The notes beneath the pieces were generated by a model. That model worked only from the letters and a program-made list of their open reading frames with translations, had not been told where the DNA came from and made no database searches. Source: Flagellimonas lutaonensis (GTDB lineage Bacteria > Bacteroidota > Bacteroidia > Flavobacteriales > Flavobacteriaceae). Taken from it: 64,000 nt of DNA. Both the position numbers and the translations under genes were made by a program. Location of the stretch: positions 1,802,501 to 1,866,500 of the forward strand of contig NZ_CP011071.1 in the NCBI RefSeq assembly GCF_000963865.1. The letters run 5' to 3'. This document shows, one piece after another, positions 8,418 through 16,774 of the stretch. How positions within the stretch are numbered: the stretch's first letter is position 1; each line of letters begins with the position of its first letter.

Positions 8418-8960
8418 TCAGCCATGGCCCAAATAAAGGTCTATAAGGCCTTCGGGGGTAGAGACATGAATGGTTTTTTTTGCTCTATCAACTTTTACAA
8501 CAATGTCATCATCAACGGGTACCAATAGTTGTTTGCCATTTTTTTCAGCTTCAAAGAGTACCTGTGAGGCTTGGTCATTGATGGCCTTGATGGTGCCGAT
8601 GTCTCCGTGCTTTTCATCCATCAGTGTAAATCCGATGACTTCGTGGTAATAAAACTTGTTTCCCGTCAAGGGCGGAAGCATTTCTAGCGGAAGATATAAT
8701 TCGGCCCCCAATATGCTATCGGCAGCGGCTTCGTCTTTGATGTCCTCAAAATCGATGCGCAATAGCGCCGATTTGTGCAGGCGGCACCGATCAATAAAAA
8801 ATGGAACCAGATTGTCCGATGAAAGGCGAACAAAAACTGATTCCAAGTTTTCGTAAATCTCAGGTTCATCGGTATCAAGTTTCACCAATACCTCGCCCCT
8901 GAAACTGTATTTTGAAACGACTTTGCCCAGGTAGAAGCACTCTTCCTTGCGCATCGTCAT
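8418..8960 (-). CDS. rimM: Ribosome maturation factor RimM
   Basis: A 180-residue protein. The N-terminal RimM beta barrel begins YLGKVVSKYSFRGEVLVKL, the usual G-x-[VI]-x-[KR]-x-[HY]-[GS]-[LF]-[RK]-G-E pattern. The C-terminal PRC-barrel begins near FYYHEVIGFTLMDEKHGDIG and ends in DLYLG. RimM helps assemble the head of the 30S subunit and binds S19. It starts 6 bases after the rpsP stop, the common rpsP-rimM order. Two ATG codons (8960 and 8954) are possible starts. Confidence 0.94.
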   Translation of the reverse strand: MTMRKEECFYLGKVVSKYSFRGEVLVKLDTDEPEIYENLESVFVRLSSDNLVPFFIDRCRLHKSALLRIDFEDIKDEAAADSILGAELYLPLEMLPPLTGNKFYYHEVIGFTLMDEKHGDIGTIKAINDQASQVLFEAEKNGKQLLVPVDDDIVVKVDRAKKTIHVSTPEGLIDLYLGHG

Positions 8961-8966
8961 AAAAAA

Positions 8967-9563
8967 TTATTCTTCTTCAGAACCGGCGGCTTCCTCAGCT
9001 TTGGCTTCTTTGGCCTCTGGTGCAGCTTCTTCTTTCATCTCTTCGGCTGCGGGAGCCTCTTCTGGCACCTCAGGGGCGGCCTCGGGTGTTTCAGGCACTT
9101 CTTCGGCCTCTGGCTCTGGCTGAGATGCAGCGATTCGTTTTTCGTTCGCTTCTTTTTCGGCCGCCAATGCTTTGGCTTTGGCTTCGGCCTGCTCTTTGCT
9201 CAAGCCATCTCTTTTGGCTTGGATCTTGCTTTCCTTTTCTTCCAACCAAGCATTGAATCTTTTCTCTGCCTCTTCTTCTGAAAATGCTCCTTTGGCAACA
9301 CCGCCCAACAAATGTTTCTTGTACATGACCCCTTTGTAGCTCAAAATGGCCCTGGCAGTGTCAGTAGGCTGTGCCCCGTGCTGCAACCACTTTACCGAAC
9401 CATCGACATCTAAACTGATGCCGGCTGGATTGGTGTTTGGGTTATAGGTGCCCAACTTCTCCAAAAATTTACCATCTCTTTTTGAACGGGAATCTGCGGC
9501 AACGATCCAATAGAAGGGTTTTCCTTTTTTACCATGGCGTTGCAATCTAATCTTTACTGGCAT
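8967..9563 (-). CDS. rpsP: 30S ribosomal protein S16 with long Ala/Glu-rich tail
   Basis: The S16 core occupies the first ~85 residues ([58 protein letters not shown]). At 198 residues the protein is more than twice the usual bacterial length. The extra part is first a charged helical stretch ([18 protein letters not shown] and following) and then a low-complexity tail of Glu, Ala and Pro from about residue 140 to the end. Such tails on S16 occur in Bacteroidota and should be flexible on the solvent side of the 30S body. It heads the rpsP-rimM transcription unit; a TATATTTG promoter element lies upstream on the minus strand. Confidence 0.95.
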   Translation of the reverse strand: MPVKIRLQRHGKKGKPFYWIVAADSRSKRDGKFLEKLGTYNPNTNPAGISLDVDGSVKWLQHGAQPTDTARAILSYKGVMYKKHLLGGVAKGAFSEEEAEKRFNAWLEEKESKIQAKRDGLSKEQAEAKAKALAAEKEANEKRIAASQPEPEAEEVPETPEAAPEVPEEAPAAEEMKEEAAPEAKEAKAEEAAGSEEE

Positions 9564-9647
9564 ATCACATTAATTTGTAGGGTGCCCGACCCTGGTTATT
9601 AATTCTGTTCCTGCGAAGGCAGGATTCTCTTTTCCTCAAAGAGCGTG

Positions 9648-9655
9648 CAAATATA
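9648..9655 (-). promoter_or_regulatory. Bacteroidota -7 element TATATTTG upstream of rpsP
   Basis: Read on the minus strand, 9655 to 9648 spells TATATTTG, an exact match to the Bacteroidota -7 consensus TAnnTTTG. It lies about 85 bases before the rpsP start codon, leaving a short 5' leader. The -33 element is not obvious. Confidence 0.6.
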
Positions 9656-9849
9656 AAACAACTCTCCGATTTTTTATGCATAAGTGGGCCGCATTTTTTT
9701 GTTAAAGGATTTAACAGACGCGAGTAACGTCGTTAAATTTATGTAAAACCATACTAAATACTTGATATGCAGTAAAATAACTATATATTTAATAGTGAAA
9801 GTTATTGAGAGCCAATAACATCATGTTGAATTAAAAATGTAGAAGGATT

Positions 9850-10308
9850 ATGACGAAGTACACTGTAGAAATGTCAAACAAACTAAATGAATTGCTAGAA
9901 AAGACCTATGATGCGGAAAAGGGATTCAAAGAAGCAGCCGAAAAGGTTAAGAACCCTACCATCAAAGAGTTTTTTGAGCAAAAAGCGGAACAACGGTACA
10001 ACTTTGGCCAAGAGCTGAAAAACGAAATAAGGGCTTATGGCCAAGAACCTGAAAAAGGCGGAAGTCTTAAAGGGACCTTGCACCGCAATTGGATGAACCT
10101 TAAAGCATTCTTTGACTATAACGACGAAGAAGCTATGTTGAAAGAAGTTGAACGCGGTGAAAAAGAAGCGATCAACACCTACAATGATATTTTGAACGAT
10201 GAAGAGTTTGTATTGCCGCCATCAACTGAAACGTTGTTGATGAAGCAGCGAAACGCAATCAGGGAAACCCTTGAGAAAGCAAATTTCTTTGAGATGGCAG
10301 TGTCGTAA
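9850..10308 (+). CDS. PA2169-family four-helix-bundle protein (DUF2383)
   Basis: A 152-residue all-helical, highly charged protein (KLNELLEKTYDAEKGFKEAA at residues 11-30, then EFFEQKAEQRYNFGQEL and EVERGEKEAINTYNDIL). This matches DUF2383, a ferritin-like four-helix bundle found widely in Bacteroidota and Proteobacteria and often linked to stress or stationary phase. Possible metal ligands of the ferritin type are Glu/His residues in these helices, but I cannot establish a diiron site. The gene stands alone between two terminators or promoters and is followed by a strong hairpin at 10327-10359. Confidence 0.82.
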   Translation: MTKYTVEMSNKLNELLEKTYDAEKGFKEAAEKVKNPTIKEFFEQKAEQRYNFGQELKNEIRAYGQEPEKGGSLKGTLHRNWMNLKAFFDYNDEEAMLKEVERGEKEAINTYNDILNDEEFVLPPSTETLLMKQRNAIRETLEKANFFEMAVS

Positions 10309-10326
10309 TTGATTCAACATACTTCT

Positions 10327-10359
10327 AAAAAGGCCCCGACCTTGATCGGGGCCTTTTTT
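10327..10359 (+). terminator. Rho-independent terminator after the DUF2383 gene
   Basis: A 12-bp stem, AAAAGGCCCCGA paired with TCGGGGCCTTTT, with a six-base loop and ending in a T-run. It begins 19 bases after the stop codon. Confidence 0.9.
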
Positions 10360-10504
10360 GGTTGATAACTCCTCAAAACTCCTTTTTTTCAAAAAGGAGG
10401 TTTTGTATAATTTTAGCCATTACGAACTGAGTGAAGCAATCTATTCCATCGATTGAGAGATTGCGACGTCAAATCTGAGGATTTTCCTCGCAATTGAATA
10501 GTTG

Positions 10505-13500
10505 ATGTACCTAATCTTTGATACCGAGACCACAGGCTTGCCCAAACGCTGGGATGTCCCCATAACCGACACCGATAACTGGCCACGATGTGTGCAGATA
10601 GCCTGGCAGTTGCACGACGACATGGGCCGTTTGGTAGACCACCAGGATTTTTTGGTAAAGCCCGAAGGATTCAACATTCCCTATGAGGCCGAGCAGGTTC
10701 ATGGTATCTCAACAGCTTTGGTGGAGAAAGAGGGAACCCCCTTGCAAGAGGTACTCGAAAAGTTCAACGAGGCACTTTCAAAGACAAAGTTTGTGGTGGG
10801 CCAGAATGTTGATTTTGACGTCAACATCATGGCCTGTGAGTTTCACCGAAAGGGCGTTGAAAATTCGCTGCAAGAGCTTCCTGTTTTGGATACCTGTACG
10901 GAGAAAACCGCGGAACTCTGCAAAATTCCCGGTGGCAGGGGCGGCAAGTTCAAGCTTCCCACTCTGACCGAACTGCATGAGTTCTTGTTTGGCGAACCCT
11001 TTGCCGAGGCGCACAATGCCACTGCAGACGTGGAAGCCACAGCACGTTGTTTTTTGGAGCTTATTAGAAAAAGGCAATACACCCCAGAACAACTTGACGT
11101 AGCGCCCGGTTACTTTGAACGTTTCTCCAAAGAAAATCCCAAAGAAATGGAACTGGTCGGGTTGAAGCACATCAACCTGAAGGAAGCTTCCCAAAAGATT
11201 GCCGATGCCCTTTGGAAGAAAGATACGGGTGGCATATCGCAGCAAGAACTTGACGAGAACGTCGAGAAACTTGAAGAGGCAACCTTTGTTCACTTGCACA
11301 ACCACTCCCAGTTTTCGGTATTGCAATCAACCATGTCGACCAAAGAGTTGGTTCGCCTTGCCGTTGGGCAAAAAATGCCTGCCGTGGCCCTTACCGATCA
11401 TGCCAACATGATGGGGGCCTTTCATTTTGTAAAGGAAGTGGATGCCCACAACAAATCCATCCAACGTAAAAGAAAGGAAGCCGAAGAAAGCGGAGAGGCT
11501 TTTGATGGCCATGAACTCGTACCGATAGTCGGCTGTGAATTTTATGTTTGTGATGACCATACCAATAAAAATGTAAAAGACTACGGGTATCAAATAGTGA
11601 TGCTCGCAAAGAATAAAAAAGGATACCACAATTTGGCCAAAATGGCCTCGATTGCCTATACAGATGGGTTTTACTATGTACCCCGAATCGACAAAGAAGT
11701 CATCAGGCAATATAAGGAAGATGTCATCGTACTTTCAGGAAACTTATACGGTGAGGTGCCCAACAAGATTTTGAACCAAGGTGAGCGACAGGCAGAAGAT
11801 GCCCTGCTTTGGTGGAAGGCGGAGTTTGGCGATGATTTCTACCTTGAGATCATGCGCCACGGCCAAGAAGACGAAGACCGGGTCAACAAGGTGTTGGTCG
11901 AGTTCTCGAAAAAGCATGGTGTAAAGTTGGTGGCGACCAACAATACCTATTATGGCCAGAAAGAAGATGCCGAGGCCCATGATATTCTGTTGTGCGTAAA
12001 AGATGGCGAAAAAGTTTCGACCCCGATAGGCCGAGGCAGGGGATATCGTTATGGTCTGCCCAACCAAGAATATTACTTCAAGTCTTCAGAGGAGATGAAA
12101 ACGCTCTTCAAAGACCTTCCAGAGGCCATTTTAAATATTCAAGAAGTGGTTGAAAAGGTCGAGCCCTATACCTTGGCCAGGGACGTATTGTTGCCGAAGT
12201 TCGATATTCCTGATGCGTTCAAGGTGCCCGAAGATGAGAAAGATGGCGGTAAAAGAGGTGAAAATGCCTATTTGCGACATATCACATACGAAGGGGCCAA
12301 AGAGCGGTATGGTGAGATTACCGATGAAATCAGGGAGCGAATTGATTTTGAACTGGCGACCATTGAAAACTCAGGGTATCCAGGGTATTTTTTGATTGTT
12401 GAGGATTTTATTCGGGCGGCCCGTGAAATGGGTGTTTCGGTTGGGCCCGGAAGGGGGTCTGCGGCAGGGTCGGTGGTGGCCTATTGTCTCAAGATTACCA
12501 ATATAGACCCCCTGAAGTATGATTTGCTTTTCGAGCGGTTTTTGAATCCCGATCGGGTTTCGATGCCCGATATCGACATTGATTTTGACGACGAGGGCCG
12601 TGGCAAGGTAATGGATTATGTCATTAAAAAATATGGCACCAACCAAGTGGCCCAGATCATAACCTATGGTACCATGGCGGCTAAGTCATCTATTCGCGAT
12701 ACCGCTAGGGTGCTCGATTTGCCCCTGGGTGACGCCGACCGCATCGCCAAGTTGATCCCCACCATGGGCAAGCTGAACAAGATCTTTGGAAAGGAAGAAT
12801 CTGACCTGAAGAAAATGTTCAGATCTGAAGAAATGGAAAAGGTCAACGAACTGCTCAACATTGCTGAATCTGATAGTCTGGAAGGTAGAACAGTCAGTAT
12901 GGCACGTGTGTTGGAAGGTTCCCTCCGTAATACGGGGATCCATGCCTGCGGGGTCATAATCACTCCCGATGACATCACCAATTTTGTACCCGTGGCCACG
13001 GCAAAAGACTCAGACCTATATGTGACCCAGTTCGACAACTCGGTGGTGGAGAGTGCAGGGCTTTTGAAGATGGACTTTTTGGGACTGAAGACCCTGACCC
13101 TTATCAAAGACACCATTAAAATCATCAAGGCAAGAACCGGTGTTGAATTGGTGCCCGATGAGTTTCCGTTGGACGATGAAAAGACCTATGAGTTGTTTCA
13201 ACGGGGGGAGACCGTGGGTATTTTTCAATACGAATCGCCCGGTATGCAGAAACACCTCAAAAACCTCAAGCCAACGGTTTTTGATGACCTTATCGCCATG
13301 AACGCGCTGTACCGACCCGGCCCCATGGAGTATATTCCGAGCTTTATTGCCCGCAAACATGGAGAGGAGGAAATTACCTACGACCTTCCAGAAATGCAAG
13401 AATACCTGAAAGATACTTATGGTATCACGGTATACCAAGAACAGGTAATGCGTCTGTCGCAGAAGTTGGCCGGTTTTTCGAAGGGTGATGCCGATGTGTT

Positions 13501-14893
13501 GAGAAAGGCCATGGGCAAAAAGATTTTTGCCCTGCTACAAAAGTTGAAGCCCCAGTTTTTGGATGGTGGCGTTAAGAACGGCCATCCTAGGGAAATACTT
13601 GAAAAAATTTGGAAGGATTGGGAAGCCTTTGCCTCCTATGCCTTCAATAAGAGTCACTCTACCTGTTATGCCTATATCGCATACCAGACGGCCTACTTAA
13701 AGGCACATTACCCTGCAGAGTATATGGCCGCAGTGCTGTCGAACAACATGAACGATATCAAGCAGGTCACTTTCTTCATGGAAGAGTGTAAGCGCATGGG
13801 GCTTCCCGTTTTGGGTCCTGATGTCAACGAATCGTACTACAAGTTTGCAGTTAACAAAGAGAATGCCATCCGCTTTGGTATGGGCGCCATCAAAGGAGTG
13901 GGGCGCTCGGCCGTAGAGGCCATTGTAAACGAGCGCAAAGAAAACGGCCACTATCGTTCGGTTTTTGACATGGCCAAGCGGGTAGACCTCAGGGCTGCCA
14001 ATAAAAAGGCCTTCGAGAGCTTGGCCTTGGCAGGCGGCTTTGACTCATTCGGCGATACCCATCGGGCGCAATATTTTCATCAAGAGGGCGATGGCATCAG
14101 CTTTTTGGAAAAAGTGATACGATACGGTGCCAAGTACCAAGAAAACCAAAACTCGTCACAGGTAAGCCTATTTGGCGATGCAAGCGAGGTGCAGATTCCA
14201 GAACCCGTGGTGCCACCTTGCGAAGAATGGGGCACCATGGAAAAGCTCAGAAGGGAGAAAGAGGTGGTTGGCATGTATATTTCAGGCCATCCCTTGGACG
14301 ATTTCAAAAAAGAGATCGATGCCTTTTGCAACGTGGGCATATCAATATTCAAAAATGGGTTGGACACTTTTGTGAACAGGGAACTTTCGTTTGCAGGGGT
14401 GATCACCGATGTGCAGCACCGAATGTCCAAGAATGGAAAGGGTTGGGGCATTTTTACATTGGAAGACTATACCGACTCCCACGATTTTAAGATTTTTGGC
14501 GAAGAATATTTGAAGTTCAGGCACTTTTTGATGGTCAACTCGTTTGTCTATGTAAAAGTGTTCGTGCGAGAGGGCTGGGTCAATCGCGAGACAGGCAAGA
14601 AAGGTGAGCCTCGATTACAGTACAATGACTTTAAGCAATTGCAAGATGTGATGGACGCCTATGCCAAAAAACTGACCATCAAGTTGGATATTGATCGCTT
14701 GCAAGAAAAACGAATCAAAGAACTGAAAGACACCTTAAGGTTACATAAAGGAAAGCATCCCTTGAATTTTGTGGTATATGAAATGCAAGACGAGATAAAA
14801 TTGAACCTGTCAAGTAGAAAGCAAAAAGTAAATATTTCGAGTGAACTACTTTCAGTGCTCGAAGAGCAAGAGGTTCATTATAAGTTGAATTAG
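10505..14893 (+). CDS. dnaE: Replicative DNA polymerase III alpha subunit with N-terminal exonuclease
   Basis: A 1462-residue polymerase. The first ~190 residues form a DnaQ-like 3'-5' exonuclease (IFDTETTGLP with catalytic D6 and E8; later HNATADVEAT). A PHP domain starts near residue 260 (FVHLHNHSQFSVLQSTMS). The polymerase core includes GPGRGSAAGS near 655 and the catalytic MPDIDIDFDDEGR near 685. The C-terminal part holds the FNKSHSTCYAYIAYQTAYLK helical region and an OB-fold near 1290-1380. Exonuclease-PHP-Pol fusion is typical of Bacteroidota DnaE and implies proofreading in cis. ATG 10505 is preferred over the adjacent TTG at 10502. It is followed 100 bases later by trxA. Confidence 0.97.
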   Translation: MYLIFDTETTGLPKRWDVPITDTDNWPRCVQIAWQLHDDMGRLVDHQDFLVKPEGFNIPYEAEQVHGISTALVEKEGTPLQEVLEKFNEALSKTKFVVGQNVDFDVNIMACEFHRKGVENSLQELPVLDTCTEKTAELCKIPGGRGGKFKLPTLTELHEFLFGEPFAEAHNATADVEATARCFLELIRKRQYTPEQLDVAPGYFERFSKENPKEMELVGLKHINLKEASQKIADALWKKDTGGISQQELDENVEKLEEATFVHLHNHSQFSVLQSTMSTKELVRLAVGQKMPAVALTDHANMMGAFHFVKEVDAHNKSIQRKRKEAEESGEAFDGHELVPIVGCEFYVCDDHTNKNVKDYGYQIVMLAKNKKGYHNLAKMASIAYTDGFYYVPRIDKEVIRQYKEDVIVLSGNLYGEVPNKILNQGERQAEDALLWWKAEFGDDFYLEIMRHGQEDEDRVNKVLVEFSKKHGVKLVATNNTYYGQKEDAEAHDILLCVKDGEKVSTPIGRGRGYRYGLPNQEYYFKSSEEMKTLFKDLPEAILNIQEVVEKVEPYTLARDVLLPKFDIPDAFKVPEDEKDGGKRGENAYLRHITYEGAKERYGEITDEIRERIDFELATIENSGYPGYFLIVEDFIRAAREMGVSVGPGRGSAAGSVVAYCLKITNIDPLKYDLLFERFLNPDRVSMPDIDIDFDDEGRGKVMDYVIKKYGTNQVAQIITYGTMAAKSSIRDTARVLDLPLGDADRIAKLIPTMGKLNKIFGKEESDLKKMFRSEEMEKVNELLNIAESDSLEGRTVSMARVLEGSLRNTGIHACGVIITPDDITNFVPVATAKDSDLYVTQFDNSVVESAGLLKMDFLGLKTLTLIKDTIKIIKARTGVELVPDEFPLDDEKTYELFQRGETVGIFQYESPGMQKHLKNLKPTVFDDLIAMNALYRPGPMEYIPSFIARKHGEEEITYDLPEMQEYLKDTYGITVYQEQVMRLSQKLAGFSKGDADVLRKAMGKKIFALLQKLKPQFLDGGVKNGHPREILEKIWKDWEAFASYAFNKSHSTCYAYIAYQTAYLKAHYPAEYMAAVLSNNMNDIKQVTFFMEECKRMGLPVLGPDVNESYYKFAVNKENAIRFGMGAIKGVGRSAVEAIVNERKENGHYRSVFDMAKRVDLRAANKKAFESLALAGGFDSFGDTHRAQYFHQEGDGISFLEKVIRYGAKYQENQNSSQVSLFGDASEVQIPEPVVPPCEEWGTMEKLRREKEVVGMYISGHPLDDFKKEIDAFCNVGISIFKNGLDTFVNRELSFAGVITDVQHRMSKNGKGWGIFTLEDYTDSHDFKIFGEEYLKFRHFLMVNSFVYVKVFVREGWVNRETGKKGEPRLQYNDFKQLQDVMDAYAKKLTIKLDIDRLQEKRIKELKDTLRLHKGKHPLNFVVYEMQDEIKLNLSSRKQKVNISSELLSVLEEQEVHYKLN

Positions 14894-14964
14894 CATAGTT
14901 TTTCCCAATGCCCAGATAGTGAAAATGAATGTGACCCGGGTAAGGAATGAAAGGTAGAATTGAC

Positions 14965-14972
14965 TAAGTTTG
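14965..14972 (+). promoter_or_regulatory. -7 element TAAGTTTG upstream of trxA
   Basis: TAAGTTTG matches the Bacteroidota -7 consensus TAnnTTTG and lies 22 bases before the trxA start codon, in the dnaE-trxA gap. Confidence 0.5.
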
Positions 14973-14993
14973 CAAATATAAATTTAACGAAAA

Positions 14994-15311
14994 ATGGCTT
15001 TAGAGATAACAGACGATACCTTTGAAGAAATTGTCTTAAAAAGTGACAAACCGGTAGTGGTCGATTTTTGGGCCGCTTGGTGCGGACCCTGCAGAATGGT
15101 GGGGCCGATCATCGATGAGGTTAGCCAAGAGTATGAGGGTAAAGCGGTTGTAGGCAAAGTCGATGTCGATGCCAACCAGCAATATGCCGCTAAATATGGG
15201 GTTCGCAATATACCTACCGTGTTGGTATTTAAAGATGGCGAGATTGTAAACAGACAAGTCGGCGTTTCACCCAAAAAGGTGTATACCGATGCAATAGACG
15301 CTGTGCTCTAA
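14994..15311 (+). CDS. trxA: Thioredoxin
   Basis: A 105-residue thioredoxin with the active site WCGPC at residues 29-33 within VVVDFWAAWCGPCRM, the cis-proline segment NIPTVLVFKDGE, and the normal full-length fold. No signal peptide, so it is the cytosolic disulfide reductant for ribonucleotide reductase, peroxiredoxins and similar enzymes. A -7 element lies just upstream and a strong terminator follows 22 bases after the stop, so it is probably monocistronic. Confidence 0.97.
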   Translation: MALEITDDTFEEIVLKSDKPVVVDFWAAWCGPCRMVGPIIDEVSQEYEGKAVVGKVDVDANQQYAAKYGVRNIPTVLVFKDGEIVNRQVGVSPKKVYTDAIDAVL

Positions 15312-15333
15312 GAGAGATTTAAGAAAGTTTTTG

Positions 15334-15363
15334 AAAAAGGCCTGGTGTTTTCCAGGCCTTTTT
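15334..15363 (+). terminator. Rho-independent terminator after trxA
   Basis: A 12-bp perfect stem AAAAAGGCCTGG/CCAGGCCTTTTT with a six-base loop and a terminal T-run. Confidence 0.93.
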
Positions 15364-15382
15364 CTTTTATATTGGTGCTATT

Positions 15383-16312
15383 ATGGATGTCAAATCAGAG
15401 CTTCACAAAGCACAGTTGTTCCAAAACCTTGAGTTGTTGGCCCGTCAAGTGGTCGAGGGCTTTATCAGTGGCATCCATAAGAGTCCGTTCCATGGATTTT
15501 CTGCCGAGTTCGCCGAACACAAGATTTACAATACCGGCGAGAGTACCAAGCATATTGATTGGAAGCTGTTCGCACGTACCGATAAGCTGTATACCAAGCA
15601 TTATGAGGAAGAGACGAATCTAAGGTGCCACATGGTGTTGGACAACTCTGCCTCCATGCATTACCCCGAAGTGGGGAAACTGCACTTGGAAAATCTGAAC
15701 AAAATTGGTTTTGGGGTATTGGCCATCGCCGCCCTTATGCACATATTAAAAAAACAACGTGATGCCGTCGGATTGAGTGTTTACTCAGACGATTATGAGT
15801 TCTTCGTAAAAGAAAAAAGCAGCGAACGTCATTTTCAATTGCTCTTATCGACCCTGAATTCGATACCCGAATCAAAAAATACCGGAAAGGCGACCCGCAC
15901 CTATCACTATCTGCACCAGATTGCAGAAAAAATACATAGAAGGAGTCTCATTTTTCTTTTTTCAGATATGTTGCAGACAGAGGTTGAAGAAACCAAACTG
16001 TTCGAGGCGCTTCGGCATTTAAAGTACAACAAACATGAAGTGGTGTTGTTCCACTTGTTGGACTATGAGCACGAACTAAAGTTTGACTTTGATAATGCGC
16101 CCAAGCGATTTGTCGATATAGAAACCGGCCAGTACATCGATTTGTATGCAGAGAACATTAAAAAGGCCTATGAAAAAAAGGTGGGAGAGTATATAAGGGC
16201 CCTGAAGCTGAAATGTATGCAGTACCAGATAAAATATGTGGAAACCGATGTCCGTTCAGATTTTTCACGAGTACTCAATACCTTTATGGTTGAGCGCCAA
16301 AAATTTGTTTGA
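15383..16312 (+). CDS. DUF58 domain protein (vWA-like)
   Basis: A 309-residue protein of the DUF58 family. Diagnostic elements are the N-terminal GFISGIHKSPFHGFSAEFAEH, the core GESTKHIDWKLFARTDKLYTK (the family motif around R-x-I-D-W-x), and a von Willebrand A-like strand LRCHMVLDNSASMHYP, where D-x-S-x-S would be the metal-ion-dependent adhesion site. DUF58 proteins usually work with a MoxR-type AAA+ ATPase and membrane vWA proteins in envelope stress or protein maturation. No MoxR gene is adjacent here, which is slightly unusual. Confidence 0.9.
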   Translation: MDVKSELHKAQLFQNLELLARQVVEGFISGIHKSPFHGFSAEFAEHKIYNTGESTKHIDWKLFARTDKLYTKHYEEETNLRCHMVLDNSASMHYPEVGKLHLENLNKIGFGVLAIAALMHILKKQRDAVGLSVYSDDYEFFVKEKSSERHFQLLLSTLNSIPESKNTGKATRTYHYLHQIAEKIHRRSLIFLFSDMLQTEVEETKLFEALRHLKYNKHEVVLFHLLDYEHELKFDFDNAPKRFVDIETGQYIDLYAENIKKAYEKKVGEYIRALKLKCMQYQIKYVETDVRSDFSRVLNTFMVERQKFV

Positions 16313-16357
16313 CCCATTTCACCAAAAAAATATTTTGTGCAAATGAAATTGTAAATG

Positions 16358-16365
16358 TATATTTG
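16358..16365 (+). promoter_or_regulatory. Promoter of tRNA-Asp (TTTG ... TATATTTG)
   Basis: TATATTTG at 16358-16365 matches TAnnTTTG, with a TTTG -33 element at 16334-16337, 20 bases upstream. It lies 82 bases before the tRNA. Confidence 0.7.
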
Positions 16366-16447
16366 CCCTCGCTTTCAAGGAAGCATTTGAACAAAATTTG
16401 AATCCCGCTGTTGCGGGAGTGCCGATAGGTACCGGCATAAAATCATT

Positions 16448-16521
16448 GGTCTGGTAGTTCAGTTGGTTAGAATACCTGCCTGTCACGCAGGGGGTCGCGG
16501 GTTCGAGTCCCGTCCAGACCG
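16448..16521 (+). tRNA. tRNA-Asp (anticodon GTC)
   Basis: A complete 74-base cloverleaf. The acceptor arm GGTCTGG pairs with CCAGACC (16514-16520), the anticodon loop is CTGTCAC giving anticodon GTC, and the T loop is GTTCGAGTC. CCA is not encoded. The 3' end of the gene (from 16501) forms the left attachment repeat of an integrated island. Confidence 0.97.
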
Positions 16522-16524
16522 CTT
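16501..16524 (+). repeat. attL: 24-bp direct repeat in the 3' end of tRNA-Asp
   Basis: The block from the T loop to just beyond the acceptor arm (starting GTTCGAGTCCC, ending CCGCTT) recurs at 31070-31093 with a single G-to-A difference. It is the classical position for tyrosine-integrase attachment. The integrase gene begins 250 bases to the right. Confidence 0.9.
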
Positions 16525-16547
16525 GGAATATTTCCAAATTTTATTAG

Positions 16548-16580
16548 AAGCCTGTAAATGAAATGTTTACAGGCTTTTTT
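16548..16580 (+). terminator. Terminator after tRNA-Asp, inside the island
   Basis: An 11-bp stem AAGCCTGTAAA/TTTACAGGCTT followed by a T-run. It replaces the native tRNA terminator, which is now displaced beyond attR at 31114-31158. Confidence 0.88.
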
Positions 16581-16623
16581 CATTTTGTTTGACCCCAAAA
16601 TAACCCCTTTAAAACCATATAAT

Positions 16624-16670
16624 AGGTGAGCAATTCGGTGCGCATTTTTTGACAAAAAAAGTGCTCACCT
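16624..16670. promoter_or_regulatory. Candidate integrase arm-binding site, left end
   Basis: AGGTGAGC (16624-16631) and CGGTGCGC (16636-16643), 12 bases apart start to start, recur with the same spacing at the right end of the island (30999-31018). At the left the AGGTGAGCA half also has an inverted partner TGCTCACCT at 16662-16670. Confidence 0.5.
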
Positions 16671-16774
16671 CCATCGCTGTAATTTGCTGTTTTATAATTT
16701 ATTGCAAGGATTCGTTAACATTTTTTTAAGACTCCTTTTTCGTAACTTGAGGGTGTTAAAGCGATCCTGTTTTT

